DNA from: Accumulibacter sp.
GTDB taxonomy: Bacteria > Pseudomonadota > Gammaproteobacteria > Burkholderiales > Rhodocyclaceae
NCBI GenBank assembly: GCA_017302455.1
Contig: JAFLDO010000021.1
Coordinates: 19,079-83,078, forward strand
Length of the DNA stretch: 64,000 bases
Direction: 5' to 3'
Shown here piece after piece: positions 46,718 through 54,525 of this stretch. Made by a program: the position numbers and the translations under genes. Under the pieces are notes generated by a model. The model was not told where the DNA came from, searched no databases, and was given only the letters and a program-made list of their open reading frames with translations. The stretch's first letter is position 1. Every line of letters begins with the position of its first letter.

Positions 46718-48673
46718 TCAGGCCGGCGGCGTTCGCAATGCCCAGGCAAAGCTACCCGTCGCTCCGGTAAAAAGAAGTCTCGTCGCGCCGTCGGTGCGCC
46801 GCAACCGGGCCTTCAGATCCTTGCCCGTCAGCGCCGTCAGCGGTGTTTCGGCCAACCGGATGAGCAGCGTGCTGACGCGTGTTTCGCCTTCCACGCTGTC
46901 GACGGTACACGCGACCCCACTGCACGCATTTTCCTTGCTGACCCCCACCTCATCGATCTGCACGGCAAGGCCGCTTGCCTCTGCCGCCATCTCGTTCACC
47001 ACTTCGCTGAGCTGACTCAGAGTACGCAGGAGAGGTGCGACCTGGGCCGAGAGCCTGCGCCAGCCGACCTGCTGCTCGGCGCTCAGGGTCAGTTCGTGGC
47101 GTCGCAACTTGCCGGCCAGCGCAAGATAGCTGGCCAGTTCCTTCTCACCGCGCAAGGCATCGATCTTCTGGCGATGTCCCGCCACCTGCGCCGTCACCGC
47201 CGCGCGTTTCTGTTGCAGGGCGGCAATCTTCGCCTCGTAGCTCGACAGGTCCGGCAAGAGAACCAGCAGGACGCTGTCAAGCTCCCGACGCGACTGGGAA
47301 TGCCGTACATGGAGGGTCTTCCCGGCCAGCGCGCAGGCTTCGGCAACATCGATGCTGACGTCGTCGGCGACGATTTCGCAGTTCGTCGCGTGGCCGATGA
47401 TTACCTGGCTGCCCATGATCACACAGTTGTCCGCCCGCTTGACGTTGATGCAGCCGTGCTGCGCGGTCAGCGTCGATCCCGAGGCGACGCCATCGACGAG
47501 GATGTCGCCGTCGTCGTTGCTGGCGCTGCCGCCAACCAGATTGTGCTTCAGATGGACGACCCCGCCGGCCGACACGATGTTGCCGAAGACGTCGGCGTAG
47601 GCCGTGATGCTGCGGCACTTGACGATGCGTTTCTCCTGGATCTCACCGTGCTGCTCGTAGATTTCGCCGGTGAGCAGGAGATCGCCGGTGGTGCGCGCAC
47701 TGACCCCCTCATGGCTGACGATCTTGTCGGCGACCGAGAACTGGTTGGTGCGCGTGTCGATGTGGAGAAAGCCATTCACGGAAGTCACCAGGAACTCGCC
47801 ATCCTTGTCGCGGCTGACGCACGTGCCGGGACCCGCCATGCTCTCCAGGTCGAAGTCCCTGGGTGCGGGCGCCGGCAGGACTTCGCCACTGATGTCACGC
47901 CCGTCGACCCCGGGAGTGCGCGGCACCTTCTTCACCAGGCGTATCCCGGCGGCCACTTGCGGATAGCGGGTTTCGAACTGGCGGAGATCGACGCGTCCCC
48001 CGAGAAGCCGGCGTGGGGCGTTGTTGCGACGCAGGCCCGCCGCCTGCTCGACCATTTCGGCGTCCTTGCCCGGCACGAATGGCCGACTGCGCGCCACCAC
48101 CCGCCGCACCGGCTTGTCGAGCTGGATCGCCTCCTGAACCGCCGCGACATCGATGCCGAAGCGCACGCCCTTTTCCCAGGCACTGGCGATGAACTCATCG
48201 ATGTCGAGTTGGGTGCGCGCCTCGCTGGAGTGCTGGCCGCCACCACTCACCACCTGGCGGCCATCCTCGCTTTCCTGGATCACCGTCCGATCGATCACCG
48301 ATTCGAGGTAGACCGGCTGAAACATGTACGCAACCTCGCCATTCTCGATCCGCAATCCCTTGTAGAGCGCCTGGCGTTCGGGCTGAAAACACGTGATGTC
48401 GGCAGCGACGAAGACTTCGTCGGCCACCTCCTTGCCGTCGCCCGGCGGATCGTCGTAAAGGAGCGCGATGAACTGGGAATAATCGAGAGCCCGGAAGTAG
48501 AGGCCGACGCCCACCACACGATTGACGAAATCGAGGAAGTCCGTTGCCGACTCGAGGCGCGACCGCTTGACGTACAAACCACGCTCATGCTGCACGATGA
48601 ATCGCGACAGCGCGATCTGTCCTTCCTCGAGGTCGGCGAGATTGCCGATGGCACTTGCAGGATGTTCTGGCAT
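46718..48673 (-). CDS. FapA-domain (DUF342) protein
   Basis: 651 aa. The central part (about residues 290-490) is a right-handed beta-helix-like FapA/DUF342 region rich in short V/I-G repeats: SVADKIVSHEGVSARTTGDLLLTGEIYE, VFGNIVSAGGVVHLKHNLVGG, and VIMGSQVIIGHATNCEIVADDVSIDVAEACALAGKTLHV. A coiled coil (about 500-570) follows. FapA domains are proposed polymerisation scaffolds with a bactofilin-like fold; some are linked to flagella or cell shape. No signal peptide. Convergent with cphA. Function here unknown. Confidence 0.8.
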   Translation of the reverse strand: MPEHPASAIGNLADLEEGQIALSRFIVQHERGLYVKRSRLESATDFLDFVNRVVGVGLYFRALDYSQFIALLYDDPPGDGKEVADEVFVAADITCFQPERQALYKGLRIENGEVAYMFQPVYLESVIDRTVIQESEDGRQVVSGGGQHSSEARTQLDIDEFIASAWEKGVRFGIDVAAVQEAIQLDKPVRRVVARSRPFVPGKDAEMVEQAAGLRRNNAPRRLLGGRVDLRQFETRYPQVAAGIRLVKKVPRTPGVDGRDISGEVLPAPAPRDFDLESMAGPGTCVSRDKDGEFLVTSVNGFLHIDTRTNQFSVADKIVSHEGVSARTTGDLLLTGEIYEQHGEIQEKRIVKCRSITAYADVFGNIVSAGGVVHLKHNLVGGSASNDDGDILVDGVASGSTLTAQHGCINVKRADNCVIMGSQVIIGHATNCEIVADDVSIDVAEACALAGKTLHVRHSQSRRELDSVLLVLLPDLSSYEAKIAALQQKRAAVTAQVAGHRQKIDALRGEKELASYLALAGKLRRHELTLSAEQQVGWRRLSAQVAPLLRTLSQLSEVVNEMAAEASGLAVQIDEVGVSKENACSGVACTVDSVEGETRVSTLLIRLAETPLTALTGKDLKARLRRTDGATRLLFTGATGSFAWALRTPPA

Positions 48674-49136
48674 GGCGGCAAACAGATCATGGTCGGGGCT
48701 GACCCGGCACGCTCACGAGCGTCCGCTGCGTCCGCGCAGCCGCCGGTGAGGCCTGTCGAATCAGGTCGAGGGAGGGTGTCGCGCCGCACCCCGCGAGCTG
48801 CCGCGAAAACCAGTCAGGGCAGGGCACCCGGCTGATCGGTGACGCTCGTCGCGACGACACCTCCATCGCTGCGAGCGTACCAGAAACGGCCGCCGACAGC
48901 ACGATCTGTGCCCGCAATCGCCTCAGAACGGAAAGGTGCAGACCTCCTGAGGGGTCGCATGTGCCAGCTGACTGCAAAAGAGACGAGCATCGGCTGCGCG
49001 CGATGAAGTCCTTGCCGCACGTCAGCCTGTCGGCGGCGGCTGCGTTATGGGAAGGATGCCCGCCGCAAAACACGTGCGACTCGCTGTGTCCTCAGGGCAA
49101 GGGCGTCGTCAACCAGAAAGTCGACAGATCCTCTTG
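48674..49136. other. Intergenic stretch with no supported gene
   Basis: About 460 nt between divergent genes. Open frames on both strands give Arg/Ser/Ala-rich translations without motifs or ribosome binding sites. It must contain promoters for the FapA and lipoprotein genes, but none is clear. Confidence 0.5.
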
Positions 49137-49688
49137 ATGAGACTACCCATGCCCAGCCCATGCCGATTCGCGCCCCTGTTGCTCTGTGTGCTCGCCGGCT
49201 GTGTCAGCCTACCGCCGGAGGGCCCGAGCGTCACTGCCCTGCCGGGATCAGGCCAGCGCTTCGAGACCTTCCGGGCCGACGACGCCATGTGCAGGAGCTA
49301 CGCCCGCGAGGCGATCGGACCGCAGAGTCCTGCGCAGGCGGCCGTCGATGCCGGTGCGGCGAGTGCCGCGATCGGCACGCTTGTCGGGGCGGCGCTCGGA
49401 GCAGCCATCAACGGTTCGCGGGGAGCCGCCGTCGGTGCCGGCGTCGGCCTGCTGGCGGGCAGCACGGCGGGAGTTGGCGCTGCCAACGCATCGAGTCAGG
49501 CGCTGCAGCAACGCTATGACCAGAGTTACGTACAGTGCATGTACGCGCGCGGCCACAAGGTTCCGGTGATCGGAGGCGTCGCCGTGAAGGACGGGAGTGC
49601 CGACGGTTACCAGCCGCCCCCCCCACCACCGGCCGGCCCGCCGCCACCGCGTCCGCCCGCGGGATCCCCGCCACCGCCACCACGTTAA
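49137..49688 (+). CDS. Glycine-zipper lipoprotein
   Basis: 183 aa. Lipoprotein signal MRLPMPSPCRFAPLLLCVLAGC with lipobox LAGC (Cys22). A glycine-zipper region (about residues 73-120, IGTLVGAALGAAINGSRGAAVGAGVGLLAGSTAG) resembles OmpA-like/YMGG outer-membrane lipoproteins. A short conserved-looking YDQSYVQCMYARGHKVPV segment follows, then a proline-rich tail (PPPPPPAGPPPPRPPAGSPPPPPR) that may cross periplasm or wall. ATG 49137 or 49149 could be the start. Envelope association is inferred; no specific role. Confidence 0.82.
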   Translation: MRLPMPSPCRFAPLLLCVLAGCVSLPPEGPSVTALPGSGQRFETFRADDAMCRSYAREAIGPQSPAQAAVDAGAASAAIGTLVGAALGAAINGSRGAAVGAGVGLLAGSTAGVGAANASSQALQQRYDQSYVQCMYARGHKVPVIGGVAVKDGSADGYQPPPPPPAGPPPPRPPAGSPPPPPR

Positions 49689-49859
49689 GCTCCCTTGCGC
49701 CTGCGCTCGCCAGCGGTCCACCACTGCGCGGCCGCCGCGCCCGCCGGGCCAACGGAACAGGCTCGCCGCAAGGAGAGCGACCGCCGGTTGCCGCGGCGAG
49801 TGGGAGAAGGGACGGCTTCTGGCGTAAACTACGCGGCCAGCCCGCCGGAAAGACTCGCC

Positions 49860-51107
49860 ATGCCCCGCTCGATACTGAAACTGCCGCGAAACACCGTCAC
49901 CACCCATCCGGTCGACCGGTCGCCAACCCGCAAGCCGATCCGCGGGGGCAGCAAGGCGACGACGAGGTGGCCACAGAAAGTGGATCGCGACAACCGCGTG
50001 CCGGCCAGCGCGGGGCAACGGCCGCAGCGCACTGATGCACCAGACAAGGGAGCCGAGGACAGCCCCACCGGCGCTCGCGTTGCCGATCAACCGGGCAAGA
50101 CCGCCCGGCCTGCCCAGGTTGCCCAGGCTGCCCAGGCTGCCCAGCCTGCCAGCCCTGCCAGCCCTGCCAGGCCTGCCAAAAGTTATCCTCCACGCGGCAT
50201 CGCCCGCAGTACCGGCGTGCGCGCGGCGCCGCCGGTTCGAGTTGCGCAGGACGCAGTGGGCGAGCCCTTGCCGGCGATGCTTGAAAGCAGGCCGCCACCG
50301 GCGCCGGCCGAACCAACTCCACCTGCCACGGCCATGCCGGAAGCGGCGACTGCCGGCGACCGCCAACGCGGCCTGGCGAAGGAGCCGCCACGGCTGTCGA
50401 AGCTGGTGAGTCAGCTGGCCCTCTGCTCGCGGCGCGAAGCCGACGAATGGATAGAGAATGGCTGGGTGACAGTGGACGGTGTCGTCGTCACCCGCCTGGG
50501 CGCACGCGTCAGCCCCAAGGCGAAGATCGAGATCACGAACGCCGCCAGCCAACACCAGACGGCCAGCGTCACCATCGTGTTCAACAAGCCGATCGGCGAC
50601 GCGGCAGCGCCCGACGCTGGCCTTGCCGCGATCGCCACGCTCATCCGCCCTGACACGCACTGGGCTGAAGACGGCACGTGCCGTCGTTTTCAGGCGAGTC
50701 ACCTGCGTGGTCTGGCCGTCGCCGGCAAACTCGACACCGAGGAACACGGAATGCTGGTGTTCACGCAGGACGGCAGCGTGGCACGCCGCCTGACCGGCGG
50801 TGGCGCGCGCCTGGAAAACGAATACCACCTGCGCGTGCAGGGCGAGCTGTCGCCCGATGGTCTGCAACTGCTCCGGCACGGACTGTCGCTGGACAACGTC
50901 AGACTCGAACGAGCTCAGGTGTCATGGCTCAGCGAACAGCAACTACGCTTCGTCGTGCATGAGAACAGAAAGCGACAGATCCAGCGCCAGTGTGAACTGG
51001 TTGGCCTGCAGGTGACGGACATCAAGCGCGTTCGTATCGGCGGCGTATCGCTCGGCAAGCTGCCGCCGGGGCAATGGCGCTACTTGCGGCCCGACGAACG
51101 CTTCTGA
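49860..51107 (+). CDS. RsuA/RluF-family pseudouridine synthase with long low-complexity N-terminus
   Basis: 415 aa. The first about 170 residues are Ala/Pro/Gln/Arg-rich and disordered, containing 9-bp-encoded AQA/PAS repeats. An S4 domain follows (RLSKLVSQLALCSRREADEWIENGWVTVDGVVV). The catalytic domain has LRGLAVAGKLDTEEHGMLVFTQDG, with Asp the expected nucleophile, and VVHENRKRQIQRQCELVGLQVTDIKRVRIG. The usual GRLD is GKLD. RluF is the closest type by layout, but RluB or RsuA cannot be excluded. ATG 49860 is the first sensible start; no strong ribosome binding site. Confidence 0.85.
   Translation: MPRSILKLPRNTVTTHPVDRSPTRKPIRGGSKATTRWPQKVDRDNRVPASAGQRPQRTDAPDKGAEDSPTGARVADQPGKTARPAQVAQAAQAAQPASPASPARPAKSYPPRGIARSTGVRAAPPVRVAQDAVGEPLPAMLESRPPPAPAEPTPPATAMPEAATAGDRQRGLAKEPPRLSKLVSQLALCSRREADEWIENGWVTVDGVVVTRLGARVSPKAKIEITNAASQHQTASVTIVFNKPIGDAAAPDAGLAAIATLIRPDTHWAEDGTCRRFQASHLRGLAVAGKLDTEEHGMLVFTQDGSVARRLTGGGARLENEYHLRVQGELSPDGLQLLRHGLSLDNVRLERAQVSWLSEQQLRFVVHENRKRQIQRQCELVGLQVTDIKRVRIGGVSLGKLPPGQWRYLRPDERF
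50111..50178 (+). repeat. 9-bp tandem repeat inside the pseudouridine synthase gene
   Basis: Seven consecutive 9-mers of type TGCCCAGGC / TGCCAGCCC plus a partial copy. In frame, so length changes would add or remove three residues of the linker without disrupting the catalytic part. Confidence 0.9.
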
Positions 51108-51293
51108 AGCGGAGCCTGCCGCTGTGGACCCCACGGGGGGCCCAGGCGGCGGCTGCATTGGCCAGCGAGCGGCGTTGGCAGTCAGCACTTGCGGGCGCGC
51201 AAGGCTGCCGCTACCATCTGCCGAACCCCGTGCGCGCCGTCCGGCACCTTTTGGTCGACGCGCTTGTCTGACGCCTTTGCGAAGGCAACGTCA

Positions 51294-52181
51294 ATGCTCA
51301 ACAAGCGTTTGCCACAGGACCTTGCCGGCTGGCTGATGCTCGTCAGCGATGCCGAGATCCCGATTCTTCGTCAGACGGTGCGCCGCCTGGACAAGGCTCG
51401 GCAACAGGTCGAGCGGGTCAATGGCCGCGACATCACCGACATCGTGCTGCAGGATCCACTGCTCGCCGTGCGCGTAGTGGCTTTCATCCAGTCCGTCGGC
51501 AGCAAGCACCTGCGCAGCGACATCACGAACATCGCCAGCGCCGTCATGATGCTCGGTGTCGAGCCCTTCTTCCGCACGTTCGAGAAACCACTTGCCATAG
51601 AGAGCATGCTCAGCCAGCAGCCGCAAGCGTTGCTGGGCATGCTGCAGGTCGTTCTACGCGCGCAGCGCGCTTCGCGCTATGCGCACGAGTGGGCGTTCGC
51701 CCGCCACGACATGAACGTCGAGGAAGTGGCACTCGCTGCGCTGTTGCACGACCTCGCCGAGATCCTGCTGTGGTGCTTCGCACCCGAACTGGCCATGGAG
51801 ATTCGCTCGCTGCTGCACGCCGACCGAAACCTGCGCAGCGCCAGCGTCCAGCAGCAGGTCCTTGGCTTTCCGCTGGCCGACCTGCAACTGGCCCTCTGTG
51901 AGGTCTGGCACCTGCCTGCCTTGCTGACCACCTTGATGGACGATGGCAACGGGCAGTTGCCCAGGGTGCAGAACGTCAAGCTGGCCGTCAATCTGGCGCG
52001 CCACTCGGTCGACGGCTGGACCGATGCGGCGATTCCCGACGACTTCGCCGCCATCGAGAAGCTGCTTCACATCAGTCGCGAAACGCTGCTCGCACGCCTG
52101 CAGCTACCGCCCGAACTCCTTCCCGGATTGATGTCCGGGCCGGCGGCCGGGCGAAGCGCGTCGCCGAATCGCCTGGCGTGA
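51294..52181 (+). CDS. HDOD-domain protein
   Basis: 295 aa. The HDOD domain spans about residues 20-220: DITDIVLQDPLLAVRVVAFIQS, AVMMLGVEPFFRTFEK, EEVALAALLHDLAEILLWCFAPE and QQQVLGFPLADLQLALCEVWHLP. HDOD proteins are non-catalytic relatives of HD domains that take part in signalling networks, often with c-di-GMP or chemotaxis proteins. ATG 51294 starts the conserved N-terminus (MLNKRLPQDLAGWLMLVSD); the upstream extension has no support. Same strand as the pseudouridine synthase, 186 nt away. Confidence 0.85.
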   Translation: MLNKRLPQDLAGWLMLVSDAEIPILRQTVRRLDKARQQVERVNGRDITDIVLQDPLLAVRVVAFIQSVGSKHLRSDITNIASAVMMLGVEPFFRTFEKPLAIESMLSQQPQALLGMLQVVLRAQRASRYAHEWAFARHDMNVEEVALAALLHDLAEILLWCFAPELAMEIRSLLHADRNLRSASVQQQVLGFPLADLQLALCEVWHLPALLTTLMDDGNGQLPRVQNVKLAVNLARHSVDGWTDAAIPDDFAAIEKLLHISRETLLARLQLPPELLPGLMSGPAAGRSASPNRLA

Positions 52182-52241
52182 CGGCTGCCGTGCCGGAGCG
52201 TCAGCGCTGACGCACGGCCGCGCGTCCGGGCAGTTGGGCGG

Positions 52242-53576
52242 TCATGGCTCCGCGTGCGCCGGTTGCGCCAACGACAGGTTTGTCATCTCGCGCCGGCGGA
52301 TGCCGAAATAGAGCTGGCGCGGCCGGGCGATCTTGTATTCGGGATCGGCCAGCATCTCTTCCCACTGCGCCATCCAGCCAACCGTGCGGGCCAGCGCATG
52401 GATGGCGGTGAACATCGACGGCGGCACACCGATCGCCTTGAGAACGATGCCCGAGTAGAAGTCGACGTTCGGGTACATTCGCTTGTCGACGAACCAAGGA
52501 TCTTCGAGAGCGATCCGTTCGAGCGCCATCGCCAGCCTGAACAGGCGATCGTCTTCGAGATCGAGCTCCTTCAGCACCTCCTGGCACACTTCGCGCATCA
52601 ACTGCGCGCGCGGATCGTGGTCCACGAACACCCGGTGACCAAAGCCCGCCAGACGAAAGCCATCGCTGTCCGGATGGGCCCTGGCCCTTGCGCGGGCCCG
52701 CGAGATGTATTCACCGAGATGCGACGCGTCGCCGATTTCTTCGAGCAAGGCCAGGCTCGCCTCACTGCCGCCAGCGTGCGCTGGGCCAGACAGGCAGGCA
52801 ATCGCCGCCGACACGCAGGCAAACGGGTTGGCGCCTGAGGAACCGGCCATGCGAACGGTCGCCGTCGACGCATCGAGGCCGTTGTCGGCATTGAGCAGCA
52901 GAAGCCGGTCCAGAGCGCGCACCAGTACCGGGTTCGGCCGATACTCCTCACACGGCGTCGCGAACATCATGTGCATGAAGTTGGCGGCGTAGCCGAGATC
53001 GGCGCGCGGATTCATGAACGGATCGCCAATCGTGTACTTGTAGGCCATCGCCACGATCGCCGGCATCTTGGCGACCAGCCGGTGGAAGCTGAGGCTGCGC
53101 TGCGCGGCATCGGAGAAGTCCGCCGCGTCATGATGAAACGCCGACAGGGCTCCGACCACGCCAACCATCACGGCCATCGGATGCGCGTCACGCCGGAAGC
53201 CCTGGTACAGCTTCACCATCTGTTCGTGCACCGGCGTGTGCTCGCGAACGGCCGACGCGAAGGACTGCAGTTGCGCGGCGTTCGGTAGCTCGCCGTTCTT
53301 GAGCAGATAAGCTGCCTCGAGGAAGCCGCACTGTTCGGCAAGTTGCTCGATCGGGTAGCCGCGATAGAGAAGTTCGCCCCGCTCGCCGTCGACGAAGGTG
53401 ATCGCTGTCTTGCAGCTTGCCGTAGACGCGAAGCCCGAATCGTAGGCAAAGAAACCGGTCCTGGCGCCCAGGGTGCGAATGTCGAGGCAGTCCCTGCCAT
53501 GCGTGGGCGCCAGGACGGAAAAAGACACGGGGTCTTCCCCGGCAACGGTCAAAATGGCCTTGCGCTCGCTGTTCAT
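52242..53576 (-). CDS. gltA: Citrate synthase
   Basis: Condenses acetyl-CoA and oxaloacetate. 444 aa, type II (hexameric, E. coli-like) sequence: TLGARTGFFAYDSGFASTASCKTAITFVDGERGELLYRGYPIEQLAE, FGHRVF (His), YPNVDFYSGIVLKAIG (catalytic Asp) and SSGANPFACVSAAIACLSGPAH. The loop after the first catalytic His is AGGSEAS, where E. coli has GGANEAA. This is unusual and may mark a paralogue with altered kinetics or regulation. AAGGAAAG precedes ATG 53576. It stands alone rather than in the sdh-gltA-suc order, which also suggests a second copy. Confidence 0.92.
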   Translation of the reverse strand: MNSERKAILTVAGEDPVSFSVLAPTHGRDCLDIRTLGARTGFFAYDSGFASTASCKTAITFVDGERGELLYRGYPIEQLAEQCGFLEAAYLLKNGELPNAAQLQSFASAVREHTPVHEQMVKLYQGFRRDAHPMAVMVGVVGALSAFHHDAADFSDAAQRSLSFHRLVAKMPAIVAMAYKYTIGDPFMNPRADLGYAANFMHMMFATPCEEYRPNPVLVRALDRLLLLNADNGLDASTATVRMAGSSGANPFACVSAAIACLSGPAHAGGSEASLALLEEIGDASHLGEYISRARARARAHPDSDGFRLAGFGHRVFVDHDPRAQLMREVCQEVLKELDLEDDRLFRLAMALERIALEDPWFVDKRMYPNVDFYSGIVLKAIGVPPSMFTAIHALARTVGWMAQWEEMLADPEYKIARPRQLYFGIRRREMTNLSLAQPAHAEP

Positions 53577-54096
53577 CGCTTTCCTTTCTTTCGGTTGATC
53601 AGCATCACAGCAGACGACGGCCAGCGTGGTAGCCGGCGCGCGTCCTTACCACTCGCGGGCCAAAGCGCACCCGCTGTCAACAACCGCCAGGGCGGCTCGA
53701 CGCAACTGCCGGTAGCCCTGCCAGTCTGTGGCTGCGGGCAGCGCCGGAACCTGCCGCCCCGTCTTGGGGATTCCCGCACAAGCCGCGCACCGGCTTTGTG
53801 CCGTCGATCGGTGGTGCCCTGCACCCACTCGGCGACGCCAAGCCAACGCCGACCCGTCAGGACGACGATTCCGCCCGCGACACGCCGCGCTGGCATCGCT
53901 CGGCGGACAGGCAGCGCGCTGCCGTCGGACAGTGTCAAGCAAGACGCATGCCTACCCAGACGCAAGCCTTGCACGAATTTTGCTTGGCAGTCCTGTCTGT
54001 CCGAAATGGCTTTGCGCCCAGTCGCCCTGCGAGGGCGGTCGCCGAGGTGTCATCTGCCGCGAAGCCGGTGCGGACCCTGATCAGAGGAGTTAACCG
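53577..54096. other. Intergenic stretch with no supported gene
   Basis: About 520 nt between gltA and the small gene before glnD. Translations in all frames are Arg/Pro/Ala-rich and motif-free. A TTGCAC-N5-TTGCT string at 53968-53983 has sigma-54 -24/-12 spacing but lacks the invariant GG, so I do not call it. Confidence 0.5.
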
Positions 54097-54525
54097 ATGA
54101 GAATGCCCAAGATTCTTCCCTGGCTTGCCCGTCGAGCCACCGTGAGCGATTCCCGTGCCGCCGTGCTGTGGGACGAGGCCTGCCGGCAGGCGGCGGCAGT
54201 GACTGGCGAGCGCGACACGTCGTGCTACTGGGGCGCTGCCCAGCAGAACCTCCTGTATCTGCTGGAGAAGGAACGCTGGCGCAGCAACCCGCCGCTGGTC
54301 TGGCCCTGGCTGCTGCTGCATGACGGACTGGCATGCTGGTCACGGCTGGCGAAGCGCTGGCTGGCGCCGGTCAGCTCCGCTGTCTCGGCCTGGCCGGCCT
54401 CCGCCGGCGGTACCCGGACTGGCGGCCGTGGCGAAGGGCATGGCAGGGCCCTGTCACCCATGCCTTTTCTACCGCGCCTGGCTCTGTCCGCAGCCAGGCC
54501 GCGCGCCGCGGTAGACGCGCGATGA
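54097..54525 (+). CDS. Conserved-position small protein upstream of glnD, unknown function
   Basis: 142 aa in the open frame. A strong ribosome binding site (AGAGGAG) lies 7 nt before ATG 54097, and the stop overlaps the glnD start (ATGA), which argues for a translated gene coupled to glnD. The first about 90 residues look protein-like ([40 protein letters not shown], then [13 protein letters not shown]). The last about 50 are Gly/Arg/Pro-rich. A neighbouring frame carries an aromatic-rich stretch there ([15 protein letters not shown]), so a frameshift near 54390-54400 is possible. No family recognised. Confidence 0.6.
   Translation: MRMPKILPWLARRATVSDSRAAVLWDEACRQAAAVTGERDTSCYWGAAQQNLLYLLEKERWRSNPPLVWPWLLLHDGLACWSRLAKRWLAPVSSAVSAWPASAGGTRTGGRGEGHGRALSPMPFLPRLALSAARPRAAVDAR

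Noticed and set aside
48687..49073. Minus-strand frame of 128 codons in the gap after the FapA gene
   Set aside because: No recognisable domain, composition of non-coding DNA, and no ribosome binding site.
53671..53700. Minus-strand TTGACA upstream of gltA as a promoter
   Set aside because: No acceptable -10 hexamer at 15-19 nt spacing.
53968..53984. Possible sigma-54 promoter (TTGCAC-N5-TTGCT) upstream of the small gene and glnD
   Set aside because: The -24/-12 spacing is right, but the nearly invariant GG at -24 is TG; too weak without other evidence.
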